From: Staphylococcus piscifermentans
GTDB taxonomy: Bacteria; Bacillota; Bacilli; Staphylococcales; Staphylococcaceae
Assembly: GCF_900186985.1 (NCBI RefSeq)
Contig: NZ_LT906447.1
Location: forward strand, 930,001-994,000
Direction of reading: 5' to 3'
Length of the DNA stretch: 64,000 nt
Shown piece after piece: positions 1 to 8,228 of the stretch. The translations under genes were made by a program, and so were the position numbers. The first letter of the stretch is position 1; the number at the start of each line of letters is the position of its first letter. The notes beneath the pieces are model-generated. The model did not search any database. It had not been told where the DNA came from and saw only the letters and a program-made list of their open reading frames with translations.

Positions 1-1230
1 CTCGCTGCGCGTCGTTTGATGCTCTCCTTTGTCATCGGAGTTGTAAAAATGAATGCCTGCTGTTTCTGGAATCGGACTAGAGTTAATATCATTAAACAGC
101 ATATCCTTGTGCATGATATCTTCTAATATTTCAGTTACTAATGGCCCATTAAAGGTAGTCTGTTCTGACAAAGTACGTATTTCCCCAGTAATATGCACAT
201 TAGTAGATAACTTAACATGCGGTGTGATGATAGGCAGCTTCGGCATCAAAGTTCTGAACGAAAGGCCGGCATAATAGGTTGTATCATAAGGGATATCCAC
301 TATTAAACCGCGCGCAATTTCATCTTGATAATCGCGATGCAGAACTTCTAAATATTGCCATGGATGCAGAATCATTACTCTGTAATCATCTTGTTGATCA
401 CTAGTTAATGATTGCTTAAAGGCTTTGTCTAATCCTGGAAACGCTTGGAAAATCAGTTCATTATATGTATATCCAAGTGATTGTGTGCGTGTCAAATCTT
501 TATGAACCGCAATAAAGTTTAAGTGTTGTGGTTGATGAAATTCAGATGAATACTGAAAATTCATTTCTGGTGATAGACCTTTACGCAGTTTAGCACCAGG
601 ATGAAGCGGATGACCTTCGACCACGGCTTGTTCTGAGCGTAAATAACTATCGATATGATTGGCGATAATTTCCAACATAGAGCGGTCTTCATCTTGCAAG
701 GCTAAATGTTGATAGCTCAAGGCCATTGCCATATTGGCTGCACTATTCATCAAGTCGTCGCTGAATTGATTGCTGGCAGCGCCTTTATACTCCGGAGCCT
801 CAGTAAGAATAACTTCAAGCACTTCTTCCGGATGTTGAATACGTTGTACCTTTTCAGTCTCTATTTCAGAAAAGTAAAACGGTGCCTCCATGTCTATGCG
901 GTCAAACGCGTGAAATCCGCTAATGGGTGCGTATAATATTTTACCAGAACGAGGCCAGATCATTTTCATAATTTTTCCCGTTGGGGCAGATAAAGTGAAC
1001 GGTAATTCCTCAGCAGAAATAATCTCGCTGTTTTGACCTTGTCCCACCATATTTTCTCGATAGATTGAAACAATCAAACGCTTTGATATTAAGTCTCTTG
1101 CCTGCATTAGGACAGTTTGGAATGCATCAGCCCATTTAGGATGACTTTCTGCCAGGTAGTCATAAGCTGATTGTTCTTCTTTTGTAAGGGATAAATCATT
1201 TATATTTTGTGATTCTAAATTGTTGTTCAT
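1..1230 (-). CDS. sfaD: Staphyloferrin A synthetase SfaD (NIS synthetase), 3' end outside window
   Basis: IucA/IucC-family ATP-dependent NIS synthetase. In S. aureus SfaD joins the first citrate to D-ornithine during staphyloferrin A synthesis in the cytoplasm. The frame is open from the ATG at 1230 down to base 1 (410 codons), so the C-terminus is missing from the window. The protein begins MNNNLESQNIN. The family motif appears as EGHPLHPGAK, encoded around 590-620; the HPxHPxxK pattern is shared with the paralogue SfaB. A GAGGTG ribosome-binding site lies 5 bases before the ATG. The gene is divergent from sfaA, with 106 bases between the two start codons. That gap holds a Fur box overlapping both promoters, so iron repression is expected. 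The assignment rests on the motif and on the sfaABC neighbourhood. Confidence 0.92.
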   Translation of the reverse strand, partial: MNNNLESQNINDLSLTKEEQSAYDYLAESHPKWADAFQTVLMQARDLISKRLIVSIYRENMVGQGQNSEIISAEELPFTLSAPTGKIMKMIWPRSGKILYAPISGFHAFDRIDMEAPFYFSEIETEKVQRIQHPEEVLEVILTEAPEYKGAASNQFSDDLMNSAANMAMALSYQHLALQDEDRSMLEIIANHIDSYLRSEQAVVEGHPLHPGAKLRKGLSPEMNFQYSSEFHQPQHLNFIAVHKDLTRTQSLGYTYNELIFQAFPGLDKAFKQSLTSDQQDDYRVMILHPWQYLEVLHRDYQDEIARGLIVDIPYDTTYYAGLSFRTLMPKLPIITPHVKLSTNVHITGEIRTLSEQTTFNGPLVTEILEDIMHKDMLFNDINSSPIPETAGIHFYNSDDKGEHQTTRSE

Positions 1231-1252
1231 AGTACACCTCTTCAATAAATAT

Positions 1253-1312
1253 TTTACAAAACTACCAAAGATTTGTATAATCCATCATATCGGTAATGAT
1301 AATCATTATCAA
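1253..1312. promoter_or_regulatory. Divergent sfaD / sfaABC promoters with one Fur box
   Basis: Plus strand: TTTACA (1253-1258), 17 bases, TATAAT (1276-1281), driving sfaA. Minus strand: TTGATA (1312-1307), 17 bases, TATGAT (1289-1284), driving sfaD. The Fur box GGTAATGATAATCATTATC (1292-1310) matches the 19-bp consensus GATAATGATAATCATTATC at 18 positions. It covers the sfaA start region and the sfaD -35. The two promoters face each other, so each polymerase transcribes through the other promoter. One bound Fur dimer could silence both directions. Confidence 0.88.
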
Positions 1313-1336
1313 TTAAAAAGACAGGTGGAATTATCA

Positions 1337-2512
1337 ATGGCAAAGTATTTTTTTCCAAGTTCATTCCTTCTGTTTTTGGGGAATTGGATTGGCCAAATAG
1401 CATTAAATTGGTATGTATACGAGTTATATCATAATGCATTTTACTTAGGACTGGTTAATTTTGTTCGACTCATTCCCATACTCTTTTTAAGTATTTGGGC
1501 TGGGTCGATAGCAGATAAATATGACAGAGGTGTGTTAATTCGTATTACCATCACATCTTCGACAGTATTAACTGCAATTTTATGTTTTCTCAGCTTCAAA
1601 ATGGGGCATTTGCCTATATATATAATATTGATTTATGCCTGCGGGAGAGGCATACTCAATGCTGTAGAGACACCGATCAGACAAGCGATTTTACCGGATT
1701 TGTCTGAATCGCTCAGTACAGTCAAGGCAGTTTCCTATCATTCATTTATTATTAATATTTGCCGCTCAATCGGGCCGGCTATTGCTGGTGCGATTATCGC
1801 CGCATTGAATGTGAAGTATGCCTTTTTGGCACAAACAATTACATATTGTTTGGCAGCGCTTCTATGCTTGCCGTTGCATTTCAAAGTAGCATCAACAGGC
1901 AAAGAAGCTGACACTAAATTTTCATTCGGTATTGTAGCGGATTATTTTAAAACCCACGTACAAGGGTTTAATATATTTATAACTTCACTCATTATTATGG
2001 CGACTGGTTTCTCATATACCACACTCTTGCCTGTGCTAACCAGTTTGAACTTTCCGGGTCAAGCATCTGTCTTTGGGATTGCCATGACATTTAGTGCAAT
2101 CGGCGGTATCACTGCTACCTTATTATTACCCAAAATACTGAAGTTTTTCTATTCTATTAATGTATATTATTTAAGCTCAATATTATTTGGGATAGCGTTA
2201 ATTGCAGTGATTATGCCGAATTCAATATTACTCTTTGGATTTATTTTTCTCATTGGTTTATTCAGCCAATGTGCACGTACCACCAACAGAGTCTATTTTC
2301 AAACGCATATAGAGGATGAACGCAGAGGACGCATACTCAGTATCGTCATGATGGACCGCGGTATGATCCCGCTAGGTTCAGTTATCATGAGTGCTTTAAC
2401 AGAGTGGATCGGTATTATCCCGACATTTATAGCCATGGGTGTCAGTACAATTATAGTTGCCGTCATCTTTTTTGGTATCAAAGAAATGAAGAATAGAGGA
2501 AGTGTAGTATGA
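1337..2512 (+). CDS. sfaA: Staphyloferrin A exporter SfaA (MFS)
   Basis: Major-facilitator protein of 391 residues with about 12 hydrophobic segments, expected to export staphyloferrin A across the cytoplasmic membrane. A motif-A-like loop, GSIADKYDRG, follows the second segment. An upstream in-frame ATG at 1220 would make a longer protein, but that extension would run across the promoter and Fur box. The ATG at 1337 has AGGTGG 8 bases upstream and gives the expected MAKYFF N-terminus, so I chose it. The stop overlaps the sfaB start in an ATGA tetranucleotide, indicating translational coupling. Function is inferred from family and locus order (exporter next to both NIS synthetases). Confidence 0.9.
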   Translation: MAKYFFPSSFLLFLGNWIGQIALNWYVYELYHNAFYLGLVNFVRLIPILFLSIWAGSIADKYDRGVLIRITITSSTVLTAILCFLSFKMGHLPIYIILIYACGRGILNAVETPIRQAILPDLSESLSTVKAVSYHSFIINICRSIGPAIAGAIIAALNVKYAFLAQTITYCLAALLCLPLHFKVASTGKEADTKFSFGIVADYFKTHVQGFNIFITSLIIMATGFSYTTLLPVLTSLNFPGQASVFGIAMTFSAIGGITATLLLPKILKFFYSINVYYLSSILFGIALIAVIMPNSILLFGFIFLIGLFSQCARTTNRVYFQTHIEDERRGRILSIVMMDRGMIPLGSVIMSALTEWIGIIPTFIAMGVSTIIVAVIFFGIKEMKNRGSVV

Positions 2513-4266
2513 TACAAACAACCATTCAACGTGCAGATATCAATATGCAGCACCGTGTATTGAATGCGATGATTAAAGAAAATATTTTTCCGGAAGGGAC
2601 AAGAATCGATCACTATGACGGCCATTTAGACGTTCAGTTTAAAGGACGTATTCTGTCAGTGCAGGTGACGGGGGAAGCAGCCTTCAAACGCTATACAATG
2701 AGCGGGCCGTTAGCATTTCAAATCAGAAATCAAGAAGTAATCGTACAAACATTAGAACAATTACTGAAGATTCTGGAGGAAGAATTCGAGGTGACAATTC
2801 CAGACCGCCTCGAGCAAGAACTGATTCATAGCCGCAGAGGGTTCGATCTGACGTATACTCAGATGGCTCAACGTCGCAAATTAATCCACGACAGCATGAA
2901 ATTCTCCAGAATGCCAGTAAGTTTGAACTATTTCGCTTGGATGCAGCACATGAGTGCATTGGATGAAATGAACGACTTGCTCTATTCAGAAAGCTTGGCA
3001 GTAGAAGGACATCCGACACATCCGTTGTCCAAGACGAAGCTGCCCCTGTCAAATGAAGAAGTGGAACGTTATGCGCCTGAGTTTGAAAAGGTAATTCCTT
3101 TGAAAGTAATGTTAATTCGAAAAGAGGACGCAATTGCGACATCCGCTTCTCTCGATCCTGACTTTATGTTGAATGAAGTATTGAGAGATGAAAAGCAGCG
3201 TTTAAAACATTTCGTCAAAGTATTAAATTTAAAATTAGAAGATTATGATGTCGTCATTGTCCATCCATGGCAATATGAGCATGTGATTATTGACCGCTTC
3301 AAAGACTGGATACAAGAGAGACGGCTAATTCCAACGCCGATCACGTTACCTTCTAAAGCGACTTTATCATTTAGAACAATGGCTTTGCTCAATCGTCCGT
3401 TCCATATCAAGTTGCCTGTTGAAGTACAAGCAACAAGTGCAGTTCGCACAGTTTCATCGGTAACAACCAAAGACGGACCGAAATTGAGTTATGAACTGCA
3501 AGATATGCTGCACCTATATCCGCAATTGAAAATCGCGAAAGAGCCATATGGATTGCATGCTGATGTGGAAGCGGATAAAGCAAGACAATTAGCTTACATC
3601 GTGAGAGAAAAGCCGTTTATAGATGGAGAGGGCGTGACAGTCGTAACCGCGAGTCTGGTCAATCCTAATCCGATTGATGACCATACTATTGTAGATAGTT
3701 ATTTAGAATGGGTCGACAACGAAATTTCTAAAAATACAATTAAGCAATTTATAACTGTTTATGCACATACCTTAATTCCACCTTTAATTGCTTATATTCA
3801 AGATTACGGTATTGCGTTAGAAGCACACATGCAAAATACCATTGTGAAACTCGGTAAAGATTATAGAATGGCCTTTGCCGTACGCGATTTAGGCGGTTCA
3901 CGCATTGATTTGCCATCGTTACAAGAAAAATTGCCTAATGTCGTGGTAGAAAATCAAAGTCTGATTGCTGATCAAATCGAGGATGTCATAGCCAAATTCC
4001 AACATGCGGTCATTCAGAATCAGATGGGAGAATTGACGTATCATTTCCAACAATACGATTGTATCGAGGAAGATGAAATGTTTGAGATTATCCGACATAT
4101 TACACTGAATGCAATCGACCCGAATAAACCACATGCTGATATTTTGAAAAAAGTCTTATTTGCAAAAACGATGAAAGTCAAATCACTGATGCGTATGCGT
4201 ATGGAAGGCAAAGTTAAAAAATATGTAAACACTGAAGTTGCCAACCCGTTATGGGAAGGAGAGTGA
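2509..4266 (+). CDS. sfaB: Staphyloferrin A synthetase SfaB (NIS synthetase)
   Basis: IucA/IucC-type NIS synthetase of 585 residues, a full family length. In S. aureus SfaB adds the second citrate to the citryl-ornithine made by SfaD, completing staphyloferrin A. Visible hallmarks are EGHPTHPLSK (ATP-binding region, around residue 166) and the block KLPVEVQATSAVRTVSS typical of the palm region. The C-terminal third has the FhuF-like part seen in the family. The ATG overlaps the sfaA stop by 4 bases, and sfaC follows 5 bases after its stop, so sfaABC form one operon under the Fur-controlled promoter. Confidence 0.92.
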   Translation: MIQTTIQRADINMQHRVLNAMIKENIFPEGTRIDHYDGHLDVQFKGRILSVQVTGEAAFKRYTMSGPLAFQIRNQEVIVQTLEQLLKILEEEFEVTIPDRLEQELIHSRRGFDLTYTQMAQRRKLIHDSMKFSRMPVSLNYFAWMQHMSALDEMNDLLYSESLAVEGHPTHPLSKTKLPLSNEEVERYAPEFEKVIPLKVMLIRKEDAIATSASLDPDFMLNEVLRDEKQRLKHFVKVLNLKLEDYDVVIVHPWQYEHVIIDRFKDWIQERRLIPTPITLPSKATLSFRTMALLNRPFHIKLPVEVQATSAVRTVSSVTTKDGPKLSYELQDMLHLYPQLKIAKEPYGLHADVEADKARQLAYIVREKPFIDGEGVTVVTASLVNPNPIDDHTIVDSYLEWVDNEISKNTIKQFITVYAHTLIPPLIAYIQDYGIALEAHMQNTIVKLGKDYRMAFAVRDLGGSRIDLPSLQEKLPNVVVENQSLIADQIEDVIAKFQHAVIQNQMGELTYHFQQYDCIEEDEMFEIIRHITLNAIDPNKPHADILKKVLFAKTMKVKSLMRMRMEGKVKKYVNTEVANPLWEGE

Positions 4267-4271
4267 CCAAG

Positions 4272-5339
4272 ATGGCATACTTAGAAATAGATTTAGCTAA
4301 GATTCAATACAATGCTTTAATGTTGAAATATAAATTAGAACAACGCGGTTTAGATATCACTCCAGTGATTAAATGTATTGCTGGGGACCGTCCAATCGTC
4401 GAGGCGTTGAAAGCATTAGGTATTCATCATGTAGGTGATGCGCGTTTTGCTAATATTGATAAATTGCATGATGACGATTTATCTTACATGATGATACGTA
4501 CGCCGAATCGCCGTGAGTTGAAAGATACGGTATTGAAAACGAGTATCAGTATTCAAACTGATTTAGAGACGATTCATGAATTGAATCAAGTGGCAGCCTC
4601 TCTTGGCCGTAAACATAAAATATTATTGATGGTAGATTGGAAAGATAGTAGAGAAGGCGTCTTGACCTATGATGTAGTGGAATATATTAACGAAATTCTG
4701 CACATGAAACATATTTGTCTAGCCGGATTAGCCTTCAACTTTATGTGTTTCCAAGACATTCCGCCTACAGAGGAAGACATACTGTTAATTAATCAATTTA
4801 TTCAATCTGTAGAGAAGAAAACAGGTTATCCGTTGAAAATGATTTCAGGCGGCAACTCTAGTGCCTTGCCACTCTTGGATTTCTGTACTTTTGGCCGTAT
4901 TAATGATCTGCGCATTGGTGAGTCCTTGTTCAGAGGAACTAATACCGTTGATCAACAGCCGATACATTATTTATTCCAAGATGCTATCACTTTAAAAGCA
5001 GAAATTATAGAGATTAAGCCTCGCATTGATACAGTGCAAGATGCATCATATCTGCAAGCAATATTGGATGTAGGACAAATTGATACTGCAGTCAAAGACA
5101 TCTTTCCACTCTATGACAATGTAAGAATTATGGGCGCAACAAGTGATCATTTAATGGTAGATTTGAAGAATTCTGATTATCACAGCGTCGGTGATATTAT
5201 GACTTTCAAATTAGGCTATCAAGCTTTAGCGCAAAGCATGTATCAACAAACTCTGCCGCATGAATACGTAAGAGAACCTGGTATACAAATTCTAGTTGAC
5301 ACATTTCAAACTGCAGATGAAAAAGTAAAAATTAAATAG
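4272..5339 (+). CDS. sfaC: Staphyloferrin A biosynthesis SfaC, PLP-dependent amino-acid racemase
   Basis: Fold-type III PLP enzyme of the alanine-racemase/YhfX type, 355 residues. In the staphyloferrin A pathway it is thought to make the D-ornithine backbone from L-ornithine. Lys34 in PVIKC is the likely PLP lysine, and the N-terminal strand AYLEIDLAKIQYN is typical of this fold. The ATG at 4272 is preferred over an in-frame ATG at 4251, because AAGGAGAG (4255-4262) then sits 9 bases upstream and the gene begins just after the sfaB stop. It is the last gene of the sfaABC operon; a hairpin with a U-run follows at 5370-5404. Confidence 0.88.
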   Translation: MAYLEIDLAKIQYNALMLKYKLEQRGLDITPVIKCIAGDRPIVEALKALGIHHVGDARFANIDKLHDDDLSYMMIRTPNRRELKDTVLKTSISIQTDLETIHELNQVAASLGRKHKILLMVDWKDSREGVLTYDVVEYINEILHMKHICLAGLAFNFMCFQDIPPTEEDILLINQFIQSVEKKTGYPLKMISGGNSSALPLLDFCTFGRINDLRIGESLFRGTNTVDQQPIHYLFQDAITLKAEIIEIKPRIDTVQDASYLQAILDVGQIDTAVKDIFPLYDNVRIMGATSDHLMVDLKNSDYHSVGDIMTFKLGYQALAQSMYQQTLPHEYVREPGIQILVDTFQTADEKVKIK

Positions 5340-5369
5340 TGGGCTGCGGTGAGATGTGCGATTTATAGA

Positions 5370-5404
5370 GGAAGGGCCGGGACATTTATTTGTTCCGGTC
5401 CTTT
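5370..5404 (+). terminator. Terminator after sfaC
   Basis: Hairpin GGGCCGGGACA - loop - TGTTCCGGTCCTTT directly after the sfaABC operon. The arm and loop sequence (GGGACAttta) belongs to a hairpin family repeated at several gene ends in this window. Confidence 0.7.
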
Positions 5405-5656
5405 AGTGTGTTTTCTAGACAGTTCTGTTGGAGTAGTGTCTAGAATAGGGTGTTTTCTAGACACAACTTTTGGACTAGTGTCTAGATTAGTGCGTTTTCT
5501 GGACACAACATTTGGAGTAGTGTCTAGATTAGTGCGTTTTCTAGACACAACATTTGGAGTAGTGTCTAGATTAGTGCGTTTTCTGGACACAACATTTGGA
5601 GTAGTGTCTAGATTAGTGCGTTTTCTAGACACAACTTTTGAGTTAGTGTCTAGAAT
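5403..5656. repeat. 42-bp tandem repeat array with internal hairpins
   Basis: GTGTCTAGA occurs at 5436, 5478, 5520, 5562, 5604 and 5646, exactly 42 bases apart. Its inverted partner TCTAGACA(C) occurs at 5414, 5456, 5498, 5540, 5582 and 5624, also 42 bases apart. Each GTGTCTAGA can pair with the next TCTAGACAC to form a 9-bp stem with an 11-base loop. The copies at 5498 and 5582 read TCTGGACAC, which keeps pairing in RNA through a U-G wobble. The period is a multiple of three, so both strands show an open 14-residue repeat; I do not think these frames are translated. Function unknown. Confidence 0.9.
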
Positions 5657-5687
5657 CCAACATTTCCTGATTATCTATACTGGCAAA

Positions 5688-5853
5688 ACGAATATATCGG
5701 CCAAGATGGGAGGCAACGTGTCCAATAAACGGATATATCGGCCAAGATAGAGGACAACATGTCCAATAAACAGATATATCGGCCAAGATGGAGAGCAACG
5801 TGTCCAATAAATGAATATATCGGCCAAGATGGAGAACAACATGCCCGTGATAA
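5688..5853. repeat. 41-bp tandem repeat array, locus 1
   Basis: Four units spaced exactly 41 bases apart; the core ATATATCGGCCAAGAT starts at 5692, 5733, 5774 and 5815. Each unit ends in a (G/A)TGTCCAATAAA block; the last is degenerate. The same unit recurs at 50747-50897. The period is not a multiple of three, so no continuous protein repeat is encoded. It begins about 30 bases after the unrelated 42-bp array. Confidence 0.9.
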
Positions 5854-5985
5854 ACCTGCAAAATTCGTAACTTCCACAGTCTGCATAATCTTCACACTCT
5901 ACACCTCATACAAAGCTCAACTTTTTCAAAAGAAAACGCAATCATGCGATTATATCAGTTATTTTCAAGAAAGTGGAAAATAGTG

Positions 5986-6017
5986 TTGACAATGAGAATC
6001 GTTATCAATAGTATTAT
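5986..6017 (+). promoter_or_regulatory. htsABC promoter and Fur box
   Basis: TTGACA (5986-5991) is followed after 17 bases by TAGTAT (6009-6014). The sequence GACAATGAGAATCGTTATC (5988-6006) matches the 19-bp Fur consensus at 16 positions and lies between the -35 and -10. Iron repression of htsABC is therefore expected, parallel to the sfa genes. About 170 bases of leader follow before htsA. Confidence 0.82.
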
Positions 6018-6043
6018 AAGTAAAGATGAAAGATGAAGCGGCA

Positions 6044-6145
6044 ATGAAATACTACATTCTAACAATTCTTTCTGCGCTTACATATATTGGCTTGAAACTG
6101 AACCGATCAAGTCAGCTAGAGTATTATTTCATTCGCCACTTCTAA
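6044..6145 (+). CDS. Possible 33-residue membrane peptide in the htsA leader
   Basis: A short open frame lies between the Fur-controlled promoter and htsA. It begins MKYYILTILSALTYIGLK, and the hydrophobic stretch of residues 3-16 could span or insert in the membrane, followed by a basic and aromatic tail ending RHF. The ribosome-binding site is weak (GAAG about 5 bases upstream). It would be co-transcribed with htsABC. No family is recognised. It may be a real leader peptide or a chance frame. Confidence 0.35.
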   Translation: MKYYILTILSALTYIGLKLNRSSQLEYYFIRHF

Positions 6146-6180
6146 AGCATCAATCAATATGAAGGAGTGGAATCAGAAAC

Positions 6181-7182
6181 ATGAATAAGTTGAAGTTTCT
6201 CGGTATTCTAGTATTAGTTTTAGCTTTAACTGTTGTGACGGCTTGCGGCAACGGTAATAGTGACAAATCTAAAGAATCAAGCAAAAAAGATTCTAAAGAT
6301 ACAATCACAATTAAAAATGACGGTGGAGAAACTAAAGTTAAAAAAGGCGCTAAACGTGTCGTAGCTTTAGAATATTCTTTCGTAGATGCATTAGCTGCAT
6401 TAGGTATTACGCCAGTTGGTGTTGCAGATGATAATAAACCAGATCGTATCATCAAACCAATCCGTGAAAAAATCGGTAAATACGAATCAGTGGGTACTCG
6501 TAAACAACCGAACTTAGAAGTAATCAGTAAAGAAAAACCAGATTTAATTCTTGCTGACCAACAACGTCATAAAGGAATTAAAAAAGAATTAAACAAAATC
6601 GCACCAACTATTTTCTTACCAAGCTTTGACGGTGACTATAAACAAAACATCGAAGCTTTCAAAACAATTGCTAAAGCATTAGGTAAAGAAAAAGAAGGCG
6701 ACAAACGCTTAAAAGAACATGACGAAAAAATGGATAAATACGGCAAAGAAATTACTTTAGATAAAAAATTATCAGCTTTACCAGCCGTAATTACTAAATC
6801 TGACATTATGGCACACTCTGATAAATCATATGTAGGTCAAATCTTCCATGATTTAGGATTCAAAGAAGCATTGAACAAAGGTACTTCTAAAGATTTACCT
6901 AAATACATGAATGGTCCTTACTTAAAAATGTCAACTGAACAATTAGCAAAAGTAAATCCGCAACAAATGTTTATCATGATTGATGAAAAAGACAAACCTT
7001 TATTAGAAAAACAAGAAAATGATAAAGTTTGGAAAACAATCGATGCGGTTAAACATAATCGTGTGTACACTGCAGATCGCAGTACTTGGTCAAGATCACG
7101 TGGTTTGATTTCTTCTGAAGCACTTGCTAAAGAATTAGTAGAAATCTCTAAAGAACACAAAGACGATCAAGGTAATAAGTAA
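6181..7182 (+). CDS. htsA: Staphyloferrin A-binding lipoprotein HtsA
   Basis: Siderophore-binding lipoprotein of 333 residues, anchored outside the membrane as the receptor for ferric staphyloferrin A. The signal peptide ends in a VTAC lipobox with Cys22 as the lipidated residue. Residues 23-45 form a charged linker, and the periplasmic-binding (helical backbone) domain follows. Three arginines near the C-terminus, Arg300, Arg305 and Arg307 in [10 protein letters not shown], match the arginine cluster that binds the siderophore in S. aureus HtsA. AAGGAG lies upstream of the ATG. It is the first gene of htsABC, under its own Fur box. Confidence 0.93.
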   Translation: MNKLKFLGILVLVLALTVVTACGNGNSDKSKESSKKDSKDTITIKNDGGETKVKKGAKRVVALEYSFVDALAALGITPVGVADDNKPDRIIKPIREKIGKYESVGTRKQPNLEVISKEKPDLILADQQRHKGIKKELNKIAPTIFLPSFDGDYKQNIEAFKTIAKALGKEKEGDKRLKEHDEKMDKYGKEITLDKKLSALPAVITKSDIMAHSDKSYVGQIFHDLGFKEALNKGTSKDLPKYMNGPYLKMSTEQLAKVNPQQMFIMIDEKDKPLLEKQENDKVWKTIDAVKHNRVYTADRSTWSRSRGLISSEALAKELVEISKEHKDDQGNK

Positions 7183-7202
7183 GACGGAGAAGGTGAATGG
7201 TT

Positions 7203-8228
7203 ATGAGTACACAATCTAACCACAGCCTAATTGAAAAGAAACAAAGAAAACGCACCACGCTCCTTTTTATAGGGAGTGTGTGTTTTCTTTTTATTGTGAT
7301 GTATTTCAATTTGACTGTCGGTACTACAAATATGAAGTTGAAAGACATTGCAGATTATTTAATATGGCACCACGATACAAAAAACACGTTAGTGATACAT
7401 AATATACGTATGCCGAGAATGATAGGCGGCTTGCTTATCGGTGCAGCGCTCGCTGTTGCCGGGTTGTTTATGCAAGCTATGACACGCAACCCATTGGCAT
7501 CACCTCAAATCTTTGGTGTCAATGCAGGGGCTTCCTTCGTGATTGTGATCATTACTGTTATGTTTCCCGCCTTAACGCCTTTATCTACTTTACTCGCTTT
7601 TATTGGTGCATTTATTGGCGGTAGTATCGTCTACATGTTATCTGATTCTACAAAAGGTATGACACCGGTCAAATTAGCTTTAGCAGGGATGACAGTGCAT
7701 CTCTTCTTCACGAGTTTGACACAAGGACTGATTTTACTGAATGAGGACTCCACAACTACTGTTTACTTTTGGTTGGTAGGTTCGCTTTCTACCTTAAAAT
7801 GGGCTGATGTAGTCTCGATTTTACCTTGGTTAATAGCGGCCTTTATTGCTGCAATATTTATGGGGCGCAGTATTTCTATTTTAGAATTAGGAGATGAACT
7901 TGCCAGAGGACTTGGACAAAATATTAAATTGACACGTCTGATTCTAGGTATCTTAGTAGTCGTACTGGCAGGTGCTTCTGTTTCGATAGCTGGGCCGATC
8001 GGATTTATCGGCTTAATCGTTCCGCATATCGTGAAGCACTATACTCAACATAACTACTTGGTGATCATACCGCTTACTATGATATTCGGTGCGGCAATTC
8101 TATTGCTATCTGATGTCATCAGCAGATTGATTGCCTATCCTTATGAAACACCCGTAGGTATTGTGACTTCATTCGTAGGTGCAATTTACTTCTTATCATT
8201 GACATTGAGAGGAGTGAAACGCATATGA
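7203..8228 (+). CDS. htsB: Ferric-staphyloferrin A permease HtsB (FecCD type)
   Basis: FecCD-family ABC permease of 341 residues with 9-10 membrane segments; with HtsC it forms the membrane channel for ferric staphyloferrin A. Typical blocks are the RMPRM(I)GG segment, LAVAGLFMQAMTRNPLASPQIFG, and the C-terminal GPIGFIGLIVPHI coupling helix that contacts the ATPase. An ATG at 7197 is also in frame, but AAGGTG (7190-7195) is spaced 7 bases from the ATG at 7203, so I use the latter. It overlaps htsC by 4 bases. No ATP-binding subunit is encoded here; in S. aureus FhuC supplies it. Confidence 0.92.
   Translation: MSTQSNHSLIEKKQRKRTTLLFIGSVCFLFIVMYFNLTVGTTNMKLKDIADYLIWHHDTKNTLVIHNIRMPRMIGGLLIGAALAVAGLFMQAMTRNPLASPQIFGVNAGASFVIVIITVMFPALTPLSTLLAFIGAFIGGSIVYMLSDSTKGMTPVKLALAGMTVHLFFTSLTQGLILLNEDSTTTVYFWLVGSLSTLKWADVVSILPWLIAAFIAAIFMGRSISILELGDELARGLGQNIKLTRLILGILVVVLAGASVSIAGPIGFIGLIVPHIVKHYTQHNYLVIIPLTMIFGAAILLLSDVISRLIAYPYETPVGIVTSFVGAIYFLSLTLRGVKRI

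Noticed and set aside
5349..5750. Open frames of 14-residue repeats on both strands across the 42-bp array
   Set aside because: They arise because 42 is divisible by three; no ribosome-binding site and no end beyond the array on either strand.
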